From Adiantum capillus-veneris (lineage: Eukaryota > Streptophyta > Polypodiopsida > Polypodiales > Pteridaceae): DNA of 64,000 bases. Shown here piece by piece: positions 1-10,722 of the stretch (position 1 is the first letter of the stretch; every line of letters begins with the position of its first letter). The DNA lies in contig CM043967.1 of the NCBI GenBank assembly GCA_014529385.2, positions 133,772,682 to 133,836,681 of the forward strand, in the 5' to 3' direction. The notes below the pieces were generated by a model. The model did not search any database. It had not been told where the DNA came from and worked only from the letters and a program-made list of their open reading frames with translations. Position numbers and translations under genes: made by a program.

Positions 1-214
1 GTTCTCTAGGGTTCGACATAGTGAGCAGGTGTTGTATTAGACTTGCCCGATATCTTTGCAAATAATCATATGTGTAGTCTTGCACAACACTCTGCAAAAT
101 TGAAAGACCACATAGTGAGATGTCTTGTATAAAAACAACCAAAACTGACTGAATGCATTGCAAAATGGTTACCTTATTCATGAAAGGTTGTAATTCAAAG
201 TAGCTTTGCAGGAC
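1..214 (-). pseudogene. H3-ULP copy A, region downstream of the protease core
   Basis: Positions 1-120 match 12608-12724 (copy B) at about 90%, and positions 112-214 match 22297-22403, the stretch after the catalytic cysteine. So this is the gene body downstream of the ULP core, continuing off the left edge of the window. In copy B the matching stretch can be read as an open segment with a YRYDYLQRYRASLIQHLL motif, plausibly the last helix of the protease. The exon borders here are not clear to me. In copy A the strand, order and spacing are those expected of an uninterrupted gene, which makes it the reference for mapping the Gypsy-1 insertion in copy B. Confidence 0.55.
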
Positions 215-722
215 CTATTCTGCATGGAGAAGACATCTCCAGCCGCAAGAAGTTGCATTGGTTTGATTTGGTACAGGCACATCTTTGATTGGGGCCTTGT
301 ATAGTTCGTACCTTCCACATAGCTTGCCATAAGCAAGCAATAATCTCTTTACACAACTGCATAAAGGAGTATCAGGATGTTGGCTTGAGGCTTTCAAATT
401 TACATGGATATCCATAAGAAACACTTTCTGATACATAACACTTACAGTCTAATTTCAGGGTGGGTTCCTTTTATTGAATTGAACACCCACACTGCTGGCT
501 AGTCAACATCAAGGCATATGACACTCTAGTGATGGTTGTTCTCATAAGGAAAGATGATGACGGTTACTTCCAGCATAGCACAGTGGAGAAACCAACTTTC
601 GAATGTGCCAAATGGACTGTTCTTCTGTCTAATAATCACAGACATTTGTGGATCAAGAAGAAACACCTCCGTGTGGGTGTGCAGTGGAAGTTGAATTTTG
701 ATCAAACTGCAAGTAGTGTACC
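215..722 (-). pseudogene. H3-ULP copy A, ULP1/C48-like cysteine protease domain
   Basis: Read on the minus strand, this holds the pieces of a ULP1 (C48, SUMO-protease-like) domain. The histidine segment is IIFPYENNHH at about 525-560, with the Asp segment ICLDVD after it. The last segment (215-436) has PVPNQTNATSCGW, the Gln...Cys-Gly signature of the active site. In copy A the Trp codon after the catalytic His is TAG (526-528), where copy B has TGG (22658-22660), so the copy is dead. It also carries about 60 bp more than copy B near 430-500, probably within an intron. Family members cleave SUMO-type precursors or conjugates; activity of this branch is inferred only. Confidence 0.6.
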
Positions 723-1601
723 TTATTTAGTACACCTATCGTTTGAGTTTTCAAAGTTAGCATAATATTTAAACTTAAGAAAAACGTAGATAATTGTATC
801 TGATATCTGAGGATCTGGATCCAGCAATATATTAATGTCCACTCTATCCAGAGCCAGCTTTCTGGCTCCATCTATAAATGGTATCTCTGTAAGCAAACCA
901 TGCTTCATTGAAAGTAGAGTATCTTTGTTGCTGGCATCTATGGATCGGGTCACATTGCATTCTATTTGCCTATGGGACTCCACTGCCGCTTTCATTTTCT
1001 CCTTAAGTTCTGCTTCCTTTATGTCTTCTGTTTGGCGAGCAACCGTCTCTGCCCTTGCCGTTGTATTAACATCATGTGTGACATCTACAACTGTGACTTG
1101 TGGAAATAGTTCAGGGGGGTATAGAAAAATTTCCTTCATTTTCTTATCCATGCAGTCATTGGGTACCAGAAGTTTGTCATACCTCCACCTTACCCTTTTT
1201 AGTGTCTCGCTGTCTTTGTCCATTACAGTCACCCTGTGGGCATGGGCTGTTACAATGGTCATGTCACTGAAGTACTCAAGCAAGAAGTCCTCTTCTGCTT
1301 CCTGTAGAGCCATGAGTGCAACCACTTTCCACCTTTTAGTGCCCCGGGTCGCTTCCACACAAATGGACCTCCCCATCCTCTCGAAGGGCAGCTTTGGTAT
1401 GCACAAATCAACACATTTCTGCACCTTCCTGATTTCTCTAAAAAGTCCCATGCAGCTCTGTAACTTCTTCATCCTTGGACCTTTCAAAATCTTACTTGGT
1501 TTTCTAGGTCTCTTCTTTGGGGTTGTAGATCTGCTACTTGCCTTAGCTACTAACCCTGGACCCTTGCCCCCCTTTCTTGCAGTGGCCTTTGTTCTAGCCA
1601 T
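723..1601 (-). CDS. Histone H3-fold (CENH3-like) N-terminal part of H3-ULP gene, copy A
   Basis: This 292-codon frame starts with MARTKATARKGGKG, matching the H3 tail around K4 and K9. After a basic linker comes a full histone-fold core (residues ~53-140): FREIRKVQK (alpha-N), IPKLPFERM (alpha-1), RW in loop 1, ALMALQEAEEDF (alpha-2), HAHRVTVMDKD (loop 2/alpha-3). Loop 1 is one residue longer than canonical H3 and has the RW typical of plant CENH3 as I remember it. A 100-residue linker follows, then SDTIIYVFLK, which looks like the first helix of a ULP1 domain. In copy B an intact intron joins this to the protease. Here the 5' splice site has lost 4 nt, so translation runs to a stop at 723. 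Confidence 0.75.
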   Translation of the reverse strand: MARTKATARKGGKGPGLVAKASSRSTTPKKRPRKPSKILKGPRMKKLQSCMGLFREIRKVQKCVDLCIPKLPFERMGRSICVEATRGTKRWKVVALMALQEAEEDFLLEYFSDMTIVTAHAHRVTVMDKDSETLKRVRWRYDKLLVPNDCMDKKMKEIFLYPPELFPQVTVVDVTHDVNTTARAETVARQTEDIKEAELKEKMKAAVESHRQIECNVTRSIDASNKDTLLSMKHGLLTEIPFIDGARKLALDRVDINILLDPDPQISDTIIYVFLKFKYYANFENSNDRCTK

Positions 1602-1645
1602 TCCACTGTATACAAATAGAAGAGTGTCTCTCTCTCTCTTTAAAG

Positions 1646-1722
<77 letters not shown>

Positions 1723-1802
1723 CTCTCACCAAAACTTATCTCATTACTAACGGCGCGCGTGAAAGATTTTTTGAGGATAAAATGCGAAGGGAGAGAGAGA
1801 GA
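1602..1802. repeat. GA/CT-rich spacer upstream of H3-ULP copy A
   Basis: Nearly pure (CT)n from about 1627 to 1718, then a short unique stretch (1719-1788) with ATTACTAACGGCGCGCG, then (GA)n abutting the LINE A tail. The unique stretch recurs at 23890-23975 upstream of copy B, so it belongs to the tandem unit. No gene seen; it may hold the promoter of the H3-ULP gene, but I see no TATA box. Confidence 0.7.
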
Positions 1803-1836
1803 GATAGATAGATATTTCTATTATCGTCTTGGGAGG

Positions 1837-4800
1837 TCAAATATGACCTATGGGACCAAATGAACATGTCACGTGGTGTGAGTGGAGTTCATAAGTGACT
1901 CTACAATGCTCAAAAATGGCTGAAATGAGCGTCGCAATAGAGAGTCCACATCGTGGTTGGGAGAGGAAGGTATGTAGGGAGAGATCATGGCTGAATATAT
2001 CGGGAAAAGAGGACCTAATGTGGTCAAAAGCTGAGCACTCAAGTAGTGTGTGGTACTCACTCTCTCGCACTTGACGAGGGCATAAGGTGCAAAGTCGATG
2101 ACACTCCTCGCCAGTGCCCCAACGTCCTGTCTCGCAGAGTAGAGAATGGGAGCTAAGACGAATGGAGGCAATGGTGCGGATCGCACTCAACGGGATGGGC
2201 TCAAGGATGTAGGAATGGGTTCGGTTACCTCGTTCCGAGAAGAAGAGAGATTTGTAGTTTGGGGCAATGTGTGTGGTGTAATGGTTGAAGCGAGAACCTC
2301 CAGATTTCTCCCAGGCCGTGATACATTGGCGTTGTAAGAAGGCCTCATTAACTTGGGAGTCGATCGACGCATCCTTGACCTAGTGACATGCATCCCATCT
2401 TCCAAACCATTTCTTGATATCAAGCATCCACCCCGAACTTAGTATTTTGCTCTTGCATGTCTTTTGAACCATTTGACTTGCTTCATATGCGATTCTAGGA
2501 AGTCTATGCAAAGGGCTACGTTGTGTCTTACGCATGTACTCTACAACTCTTTGCATGCCCAAGACCTCAATGGGAAGCAATCCGGACTCAAGAAGTAAGA
2601 GCATGTATGGTGTTTGTGTCTTGACTTGGAGAAAGTTGGTGAGAACGCTTTTGGACATTCTCAAACTCTTTCCAAGTAGACTTCCCGATGCTTCCACCCC
2701 ACACCTCCACTCCATAAAGAAGCACCGGTGTCACCAATGTGTCAAAGAGGTACTTTTTGAGAGCCCAACACTTGATCTCTCCTACATTGCACATGTTCTC
2801 AAATGCATAATAGGCCCTCTTTCCGGCTTCCAAGCGACGCATTGCACAATCCTTCCATTTATGATTGGATGGAACCTCAAGGCCAAGGTACTTGAAGTGA
2901 TCTACCACTTCAAGTTTCTCATTGTTATATACAATGCATGGATTTTCATCATTGAGGGTCTTTACAAGCATAACCTTGGTTTTGGATCCATTCATGATCA
3001 GCCCGCTATGTAGGCAAAAGCGTTCCAAGACACTCATAAGATTTTGTGCATCTTCTAAGGTATGTGCCAAGAGCACTACATCATCGGCATAAAGCAAAAT
3101 CATGATCACCGCATTTCCAATCTTAACCTCTTCTATGCCTTCTTGCTGCATAAATTCAAGAACCATGCATTCCAATTCATCGATGAGTAGCCCAAAGAGG
3201 GTTGGGGAAAGTGGGCATCCTTGTTTGACACCAAAAGTGCTTGCAAAAAATTCAAAAATTCCATCTCCCATACGTAATCGACATATCACTTTTTGGTAGA
3301 TGCGAAAGACTGCATGCATAAATTCTCTCGACACTTGAAGGTTTTGCATACGTCTCCAAAGATTTCCTCGCGGTACCATGTCAAAAGCTTTCTTGAAATC
3401 CACAAAGCAACAATACAACTTTTTTCCTTTCAATCGAGACGCTTCCATAAGAACTCGAAGAGTGACAAGGTGATCAATAGTGCTATTATGCTTTCGAAAA
3501 CCTGCTTGGCCAAGTGCACGTTTGCCATTCTTTTCAGCCCATTCACTTATCTTCCTCTCCATGATACATCCAAATAACTTTGCCATTAAAGAACCAACCA
3601 TTATAGTGCGATAGTTGTTCACATTGTTTACATCTCCTCCTTTGTGCAAAGGTTTGATCCAATTTGCACTCCAATCATGAGGCATGCCATACTGAAGTGC
3701 AAGGTTAAACATATCGCATATCCAATATCGTGTTTTCTTGCTTGTCCATTTAATCATTTCAGCCTTGACACCTTGAAGGTCACCTGCCTTACGAGTAGCA
3801 AGTTTCTCAAGCGCGCGACATACATCTTCAATGGTAAAGAAGGGAGACATAAACGGAAGGGAGCTACAACATTCCATCTTATCAACATTGGGTTGCTCAT
3901 AGAGATTCTTACAATGCATATACATATCCTCAAGAGTCAAGTCACCAAAGCTCTCAACGCGCTTGCCTTTCAGATTTTGCCAAAACTTGCCACATGCATG
4001 TGCTTTCTCTTGTGCTAAAAGAAGTTGTTTTTCGACTTCCCACCTTCTCCTCTTCTTTTGAACAAGTGCTTTGTATGTGTGTGAACATTCCAAGTAAACT
4101 TCCTTGTCTTTGATTGCATCCAATCTTAGCAAGTGTTTTCGGGCTTGACTACATTCCATGTGAAACCATTTCTTCTTGGTGCTACCCTTCTTAGACCTTT
4201 TGCAAGACATGTGTTTCACCAAAAAGGATTCCTTCGCACAAGAGAAAATTACTTCTTTCAAAACTTTCCACTTGCATTCTAATGTTGGGCTCTCTTGATG
4301 CTCTATCATGCTTAACATTTGGTCCACCATATTAGCATATATAAGTGCTCGTTTGAAGTCTAGACGTAGGTACAAATGATTCACATCATGATTGGAGGCT
4401 ACATGCTCGGGCCGTTTACCACACTTGAGGTCAATACATAACATCCTATGATCCGATTCCGGATTCCATTCACCAAGTGTAAAGCTTTGTATGCATTCTA
4501 GAGTGGCTTCCGAGAACAACATATAGTCAATCACGCTAGCACCGTTGTGCTTTCTACATGTAAAGTCATTGGTGCCTTGCCATAGAGATACACCATTTGC
4601 AATGAGCATTCCGGTAATATTGCACATATGTAGAAGTGACTTTCCATAGTGATCCACTTCTTTTGCATCATTACAACTTCGATTATACATGTATGAGTCA
4701 TCCATTCTTCTTGAGACATGGGGCATGTCTACTTGTGTGTCGTGTTGTAGCATATTTGTGCGAGCATTCATGTCTCCAAAAACAATGACTTCACCTTGAT

Positions 4801-5245
4801 CCTTGTAATGAGCAATGTCTTTCTCTAGTTCAACAAAGGGCTGCTCTCTATCCATATTCAAGAAAGCATAAAAGTTGGAGTCATAGTGAGGAATGTAGCA
4901 ACCGGCCACAAACATGACTTGACCATTTGGTGGGCTGATTTTCAGCCATAAGTAGCGTTTATACTTATCTTCTTTGACAATGGAAACATCTTTCAAACCC
5001 TTTTTGGTCATACATGCTACGTCTCCTTGGCCTCTTCGTTGCTTTGCATTTTTGGCCCACATCAAAGAATGCACATCGTATTTGTCAAATCCAAGAATTC
5101 GTTGCGCATCATGCTCCCATGTTTCGACAAGAAGTATCACATCGGAGTCATTGGTAAGCTCATCAATGCCAATTCCCGCATTCCATGGATACCCGTTACA
5201 ATTCCAAAAGCTTATTCGCAAGCGTGAGTTGGTCTCATAGATCAT
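1837..5245 (-). pseudogene. LINE A ORF2: endonuclease/reverse transcriptase
   Basis: ORF2 of an L1-like LINE, nicking DNA and copying element RNA at the nick. From the start (5245): an AP-type endonuclease with FWNCNGYPWN, LLVETW, FGDMNART and SDHRML motifs (residues ~13-265); reverse transcriptase with YCCFVDFKKAFD, QGCPLSPTLF and the catalytic LLYADDVVLL (residues ~480-760); a C-terminal CTLC-x7-H-x4-C knuckle read at about 2070-2110. The main frame runs to 2588; a frameshift near 2650 moves the thumb and C-terminus to other frames (2380-2715, then 1837-2190). The start lies 6 nt after the ORF1 stop, and the same 6-nt gap is kept in LINE B, suggesting reinitiation. Confidence 0.85.
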
Positions 5246-5251
5246 GTGTCC

Positions 5252-6144
5252 CTATTTGTTGGGTGGACTTGCATCCTCCTTAAGTGGCTTTTCTTCTTGA
5301 GGTGATACCTTAACCTTCTTGCTTCTTTCCTCATATGCTTTGCGACGTACATTTTGTTGCATAATAGTGCGATCCTCATATACATTAGAACCTGTTCCTT
5401 TGAGGTAGATCCAGCCATTGTCAAGGATGATCTTTCTCTTTACCTCATCAGCGATGGTACATACAATAGGTCTTTCTCCCGAGCGAGGGACTCCTTGTTT
5501 TCCAACTCGATGTGCACCATAAGCCATGATTCCTGACATGCCAAAGTGTGCAGCAAAAAACTCTTCAATAGCAACTGCAAGAGATTGGGGTGTTTCCATG
5601 CTTTCCTCCTTGATTCCACGAATGACGATGTTCTTTGAGCGTTTTTGTCGTTCGTGCAATTGTTGAGTGTCCACATTCTCTACATTTTTTGCTTGGACAA
5701 CGGCTTGCGTGATAGGAGATGTAGAAACCACATTATCCTTACATATATCAGCCCTTGATTTGGATGCATTTCTCATCTCACATACATCATGTCGTATTGT
5801 ATCTATTGTTTCCTCTTTCAATACATTCATGTCAACAAGAGAGCGTTTACATTCTTGAACTTCATTCTCAAGATGCATCAAGCGTGTTGTTGCATTTCAA
5901 GAACCTTCTTGAGGTGCTCATTCTCCACAACGAGAACTCTTAAAGTACCATTCTCCATTGCAAGTGCGCGCAACTCTTCACCTTGTTTGTTGACGGTTTC
6001 TTGTAACGAGATCAAGTAAGCCATGATCATTGCTTCCGTTGTTGTGGATGATGTGGTTGTATTAGCATCCAAATTACTTGGAGATTTTGCATCATTCTCC
6101 ATGGCAAGTGTGGCTTTTCCACCCTTGCGAGTTTTGTCTGACAT
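5252..6144 (-). pseudogene. LINE A ORF1: coiled-coil nucleic-acid-binding protein
   Basis: ORF1 starts at MSDKTRKGG (6144). Residues ~30-90 form a leucine-rich coiled coil (LISLQETVNKQGEEL and following); the C-terminal half has RSKNIVIRGI and RPIVCTIADEVKRKIIL with a downstream VYEDRT, like the RRM and C-terminal domains of L1 ORF1p (Transposase_22 type). A 1-nt deletion near 5890, compared with LINE B, shifts the frame, so the protein is split into 5878-6144 and 5252-5881. It would coat element RNA and act as a chaperone (family inference). Stop at 5252, just before ORF2. Confidence 0.75.
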
Positions 6145-6365
6145 TGCCTTCAAGTCGGCAACAAAAACGCAAAGTTTTGACAGTTTTTTCAGTTCTGAGA
6201 TGCTATTACAGCAAAGCCTTCTATTAGACAAAAAAATTCTGTCTTTACATCAATGCGTAGAGGGCTTCGTGCTCTTCGATTGAGGCTATAGATCACCTAA
6301 ATCGGAGTTCGGATGAGCAAGTTATGGTCAAAAGAGTGAACTGCTGTCTACTAGGTCAAAAAACG

Positions 6366-6369
<4 letters not shown>

Positions 6370-6421
<52 letters not shown>

Positions 6422-6579
6422 TCTCTCTCTGTGTGTGTGTGTGTGTGTCTCTAAAGGAGACCAAAACACACACACACAGACTCTCCCTCTATCTCACTTA
6501 TTCTCTTTGCCTCTGCACAATACTAAAGGCGTGCGTAGAGACATCCAAAGAGTAATTGGCTGTCTCCGCGCGCCTTTAG

Positions 6580-6634
<55 letters not shown>

Positions 6635-6699
6635 TCTGTGTGTGAGTGTGTGTGCGTTGTGTGTAAGAGAGAGAGATGTGGAAATTTCCTGTGACGGAG

Positions 6700-6743
<44 letters not shown>

Positions 6744-6745
6744 TC
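6370..6745. repeat. GA/GT microsatellite spacer between tandem H3-ULP units
   Basis: Three (GA)n blocks (6370-6419, 6583-6632, 6703-6740) separated by short unique islands. The island 6440-6520 matches 24190-24282. The island 6633-6702 (with GGAAATTTCCTGTG) matches 29106-29180. It therefore recurs as the spacer upstream of each H3-ULP unit. Open frames in it code only for Ser-Leu or Glu-Arg runs and are not genes. Confidence 0.85.
6521..6581. repeat. 61-bp foldback element, copy 1
   Basis: Imperfect palindrome: TACTAAAGGCGTGCG at the left and CGCGCGCCTTTAGTA at the right, with arms of about 25 bp around a short AGAGTAA-type loop. The same unit is at 24283-24342 and, inverted, at 30530-30590. 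All three sit against GA/CT repeats. It could be a tiny MITE-like element or a structured part of the spacer; no target duplication can be read in the simple repeat. Confidence 0.7.
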
Positions 6746-6780
6746 AACCTCTGCAAAAGTTGACAAGTACATAGAAGTAG

Positions 6781-7083
6781 TTAGAAGCTGAATATATTTT
6801 TCCATACTTGAATAGACATTATCAGAACAACCGTATCTACAGGTAGCAAGGGTCCATACAAGGTCTCTATAGTGTTGTTGTCGTTGCTGCTATCTTTTTC
6901 TTTTGCTTCGTCATTGTAGTCATCGTTCTCATCTTCATCAAGGGTCTCCCCCATGGCTCTTTCTGCCTCATCCAGGGTTTCCTTCAAGGTCTTTTCTTCA
7001 CCCTCCGTTTGCCGGCTTGCCTCATCCATATCCTTTTGGGGCTCCTCCATGGGCCGGATTGCCTCATCCATAGGCTTGATTTC
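6781..7083 (-). pseudogene. H3-ULP copy B, acidic C-terminal tail (distal part)
   Basis: Minus-strand frame of acidic, degenerate repeats (KPMDEAIRPMEEP, KDMDEASRQ, LKETLDEAERAM) ending in a serine/asparagine stretch and a hydrophobic end before the stop at 6781. It continues the frame of 12323-12523, which has the same repeat type (EETMKEAIRPVEEPKKPMEETLDEA). The two parts are split by the Copia element. With the ATTTC duplication removed, the codons read Asp-Glu-Glu-Ile-Lys-Pro with no shift. Such acidic low-complexity tails occur in histone-binding proteins, but that is only suggestive. Confidence 0.65.
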
Positions 7084-7405
7084 TGTTGAGATGTCGAGCT
7101 CTATACCTTGAGCTGGCATCCACTACGGGTCTTGGCCGCTTACGACATTTACTCACTGGCGCGTTAGGTGACCGACACGGAGGATCTCTGCCAGTGATTC
7201 TATAGCTGGACTACACTTATAGTGCCAGCCTAGTACGCTTCTAGCGAGTTCACACTTAGTGACCGCATGTACATATGTGCTACTTTTCAGCTTTAGCACT
7301 TAGTCATTTTGTACTCTCTTTTCTGTGAAGAAGAAGAAGAAGCTTTCCATCTCTGTGTGCTTTGTGCTTGTCTTGTGTAGCTCTCTTGCATCCTCATTCT
7401 TTACA
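7084..7405 (+). repeat. Copia 5' LTR
   Basis: Starts TGTTGAGATG, ends TTCTTTACA. Near-identical to 11996-12317. The region near the end carries a GAAGAAGAAGAAG run. Confidence 0.95.
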
Positions 7406-7420
7406 TGGTATCAGAGCCTG
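7406..7420 (+). promoter_or_regulatory. Copia primer-binding site
   Basis: TGGTATCAGAGC, complementary to the 3' end of initiator tRNA-Met, the usual Copia primer site; it lies immediately after the 5' LTR. Confidence 0.9.
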
Positions 7421-7680
7421 GTGCAGGCAAGAGAGGCTAAGAGAGCAAGAGCATCACAATCCCTTCGTTCGCAATCCACGACCAGATGCCTTTCGCACAA
7501 GTTTCTGAACAGGTCTCCAAAGTGCAGTATACAGAGATTTATTGTACAAGCACAGTGGTTGTGAAACGCTTGATTGTGGACACTCGTTGAGTGTAGAAAG
7601 TGTTACAGGAACCACGATAGCAGGTTCAACAGATTTGCAGGTTTTTGTAGATTGCAGCTATTTTGTCTTGGTGCTTCAAG

Positions 7681-10600
7681 ATGTCTGACGGTTTCAGTCA
7701 GATTGTTACTGAGAAGCTTGAGAAAAATAACTACCCTGCATGGAAGTTCAGAATAACAAATTTCCTAAAAGGAAAAGGTTATTGGGACTATGTAGAAGGA
7801 GACAATGAAAAGGAACCAGAGATTCCCGAGGCAAATGCTACAGCAGAACAAAGGAAAGCTTTGAGGGACTGGCAACAAGGCCAGAGCAAAGTGATGTATT
7901 GGCTGTCTATGAGCATCACAGATGGCATGATGGGCTATCTACAGGATGCTGAAACCCCCGCCATTGCATGGAGAAACGTAGGCAGAGTGTTCGAGGTGAA
8001 CACCAAGGCCAGGAAGCTTCAACTAAAGTCGGAGCTAAATCAGGTTAAGAGGAACAACCTCTCAATCAATGATTATGCCTTGAAGATCAAGAGTATCATT
8101 GAGGCTCTTGGATCTATTAAAGTCTCAGTGGAAGACGATGACATTGTCCGTGCATGCTTGGATGGTCTGGGAGATGAGTATGTACATTTTAGGTCTTCCA
8201 TGAATACAAGAGACGACATCCCCGTGTTCCAAGATTTGATTTCTATGCTTATTCTTGAGGAGAAGAACCTTGACACATCTTCTTCTCATGGCAGAAATAA
8301 TTCTGAACAGGCTTTCTATTCTAACTCCAACAGAGGTAGAGGTAGAGGTCGTGGTCGAGGCCCAAGGGGTTGCAGGGGCCAATTTCTGGAAGGTCAATCA
8401 AATCAAAACAATACAGGTGGCAGGGGAAACCAGTCTCAAGGCAGGGGGAGTCAAAGAGGTCGTGGTGCAGGATCAAGCAGGCAGCAACATACTCCAGATA
8501 GTAGAGAATGTTGGACTTGTGGTGAAAGAGGTCACATGTCACGTGACTGTCCAAAGGGAAAAGCAAGTAGAAAGAGAGAACAGGGCAACTATGCATCTAC
8601 TAGCAGAGATGCAGATGACAGCAAAAACGAGCGCATGTTTGTTATGCAACATGTAATGAATACAATGACTGCAGAGAATTCCACCCAAGATGATGTTTGG
8701 TATGTGGATTCAGGTGCCTCTAATCACATGACGTCTCGTGGAGAGTGGTTTAGAGATATGCGCAAACCAGATGTATTAGGCTATGTGCAGACAGGAGATG
8801 ACACAGCTCACCCCATTGCTCATGTAGGGGACATACCTCTAAATACGAAGAGTGGGAAATCAAAGTACTTAGCAGATGTACTTCATGTCCCAAACATTAC
8901 AAAGAATCTTGTTTCTGTTGGACAAATGGTTGAGCAGGGTTTGCAGGTTCGCTTCAATCCAAATGGCTGTTATGTAGAAGATTTCCAGAATGGCTGTAAG
9001 CTGATCACAGAGGGCAAATGTGTGGGCAGAATGTTTACGCTGAATGTAGACATGCCTGAGGTAAAAGTTGCATTATTTGCACAGGGCACAGGTGTTGTGG
9101 CTGATGTTGACATTTGGCACAAACGCATTGGCCATGTGAATGAGCAGAGATTGCGCAGCATGCAATCAAAACAGATTGTAAAAGGTTTGCCCAAATTCAA
9201 GGTGGATGGTATGCATAAAGTGTGTGCAGCATGCCAGTTTGGAAAACAGTCAAAGGGCTCATTTCCACCTGAGCGCAATGTATGTAAAAAGCCACTTGAG
9301 GTGGTGCACACAGATGTTTGGGTTCCAACCGATACTGCAAGTATACATGGTTGCAGGTATTATGTCTCTTTCATTGATGACCATACAAGGAAAGTATGGG
9401 TCTACTTCATGCGTAACAAAAGTGAAGTGTTTGGTCACTTTCAAGACTTCAAAGTCATGATTGAGAAGGAGACAGATATGCAAATCAAGACATTGAGGTC
9501 AGATGGAGGGGGAGAGTACTTCTCCAATGATTTTTCAGATTTTCTGCGAATGCATGGTATACACAGGCAGTTTACATGCAGATATACTCCACAGCAGAAT
9601 GGGGTCGCAGAAAGGACAAACAGGCACATTGCAGAGGTTGCACGTGCATTGATGAATGAGAAGAACATGCCTCATCATTTCTGGGCTGAAGCTGTAAATA
9701 CAGCTGTGTACATTATGAACAGGACACCTACAGCTGCGGTGCATGATGTAACACATGAGGAAAAGTTTACAGGTACAAAGCCTGATTTGGCACACTTGAA
9801 AGTGTTTGGCTGCATAGCTTACGTGCATGTACCAGATGAGTTGCGTAGGAAATCGGATCCTAAAGTAGAGAAATGTATTCTTGTGGGATATTCCCTTGAA
9901 CAAAAGGGGTACAGGTGCTACAATCCTACTACACGAGAATTACGAGTGAGCAGAGATGTAGTCTTTGATGAGATGAGCAGGTGGTACAGTAATGCACATG
10001 GCACTATTGGGGATGATGTAAAAGATGATGTGGTTGTACAAAATGTGAGGCCACAGTCACAGGTTTTGAGTGGACCACAAGAGTCCTCTTCTCGTGGCTC
10101 TGTTGAGAAACCATGGAATGGTAGACTACGTATGCAGGTTACTCCACCAACAGGTACAGGGAATGTATCACGAAAAGGAAAGGAAAAGGTTGATGAACCT
10201 CCCTTTATGGTTGATGCATCATCAGGTTTTTCACATGTAGACATGGATTCAGATGGTTCTGAACAAAGTCTTGATGAGGAATTTGGAATTCCGGCTGTCC
10301 GGACACCTGGTGTAAGGAAAGTACAAGAAGATGCTAGAGGGCAAAGGAGTGACCAAGGACCGCGCAGATCTAATAGAGTCAGAAATCTAGTTCAGAAATT
10401 GACTTATGATGGGTATCTAGCGCATCACCAAGCCTACATGGCTAAGGTGATACAAGATGTGGAGCCCACATGTTTTGAGGATGCAGTTGGAAATGTGCAT
10501 TGGGATGATGCAATGAATGAAGAGATGGCTGCATTGGAAGCAAATGACACATGGGAGTTGGTGCCATTTCCAAGTGGCAAGAAAGCTATTGGCTGTAAAT

Positions 10601-10722
10601 GGGTGTATAAAAGCAAGCATAAGGCTGATGGTAACATTGAGCATCACAAGGCAAGGCTGGTCGCAAAGGGTTATGCACAGACGTATGCTATGAGGAGACC
10701 TTTGCTCCAGTGGCAAAGATGA
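7681..10722 (+). pseudogene. Copia polyprotein, part 1: Gag, protease, integrase, start of RT
   Basis: Starts MSDGFSQIVTEKLEKNNYPAW, a Copia Gag N-terminus, at 7681. Gag is followed by an Arg/Gly-rich stretch and a CCHC knuckle (CWTCGERGHMSRDC, about 8511-8550). The protease has YVDSGASNHM. Integrase has the HHCC finger (H-x4-H...CAAC), a core with VVHTDVW, LRSDGGGEYF and NGVAERTNRHIAE, and a C-terminal domain with KCILVGY. The first RT motifs (WELVPFPSGKKAIGCKWVYK) end in a 1-nt shift at about 10689, where YAQTY is followed by the RT text in another frame. Confidence 0.93.

Larger units (their letters stand above)
1803..6369 (-). mobile_element. LINE A, near full-length non-LTR retrotransposon
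   Basis: A two-ORF LINE on the minus strand: ORF1 (coiled coil plus RNA-binding-like domain), ORF2 (endonuclease, reverse transcriptase, zinc knuckle), a short 3' UTR and a (TATC)n tail at 1803-1815. Both ends abut (GA)n tracts, 1789-1802 and 6370-6419. The 5' end motif ACGGCTG (6363-6369) and the tail are shared with LINE B, which defines the borders. It has inserted in the GA-rich spacer between the tandem H3-ULP genes: the spacer sequence of copy B (24207-24342) continues on the right of LINE A at 6466-6581. At least two frameshifts, so inactive. Confidence 0.85.

Noticed and set aside
723-1601. A normal cellular histone H3 gene
   Set aside because: Too long (292 codons before the intron), diverged core, and linked to a protease domain; canonical H3 is about 136 residues.
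835-1863. Long plus-strand open frame (342 codons) over copy A
   Set aside because: It is the reverse of the H3-ULP frame, ends in CT-repeat leucine/serine runs, and has no recognisable domain.
4974-5240. Plus-strand frames opposite LINE ORF2
   Set aside because: Shadows of the conserved endonuclease coding strand.
6324-6743. Arg-Glu and Ser-Leu rich proteins in the GA/CT blocks (also at 23668-24263, 29001-29284, 30016-31036, 52257-52748)
   Set aside because: A dinucleotide repeat has open frames by nature; composition is explained fully by (GA)n and (CT)n.
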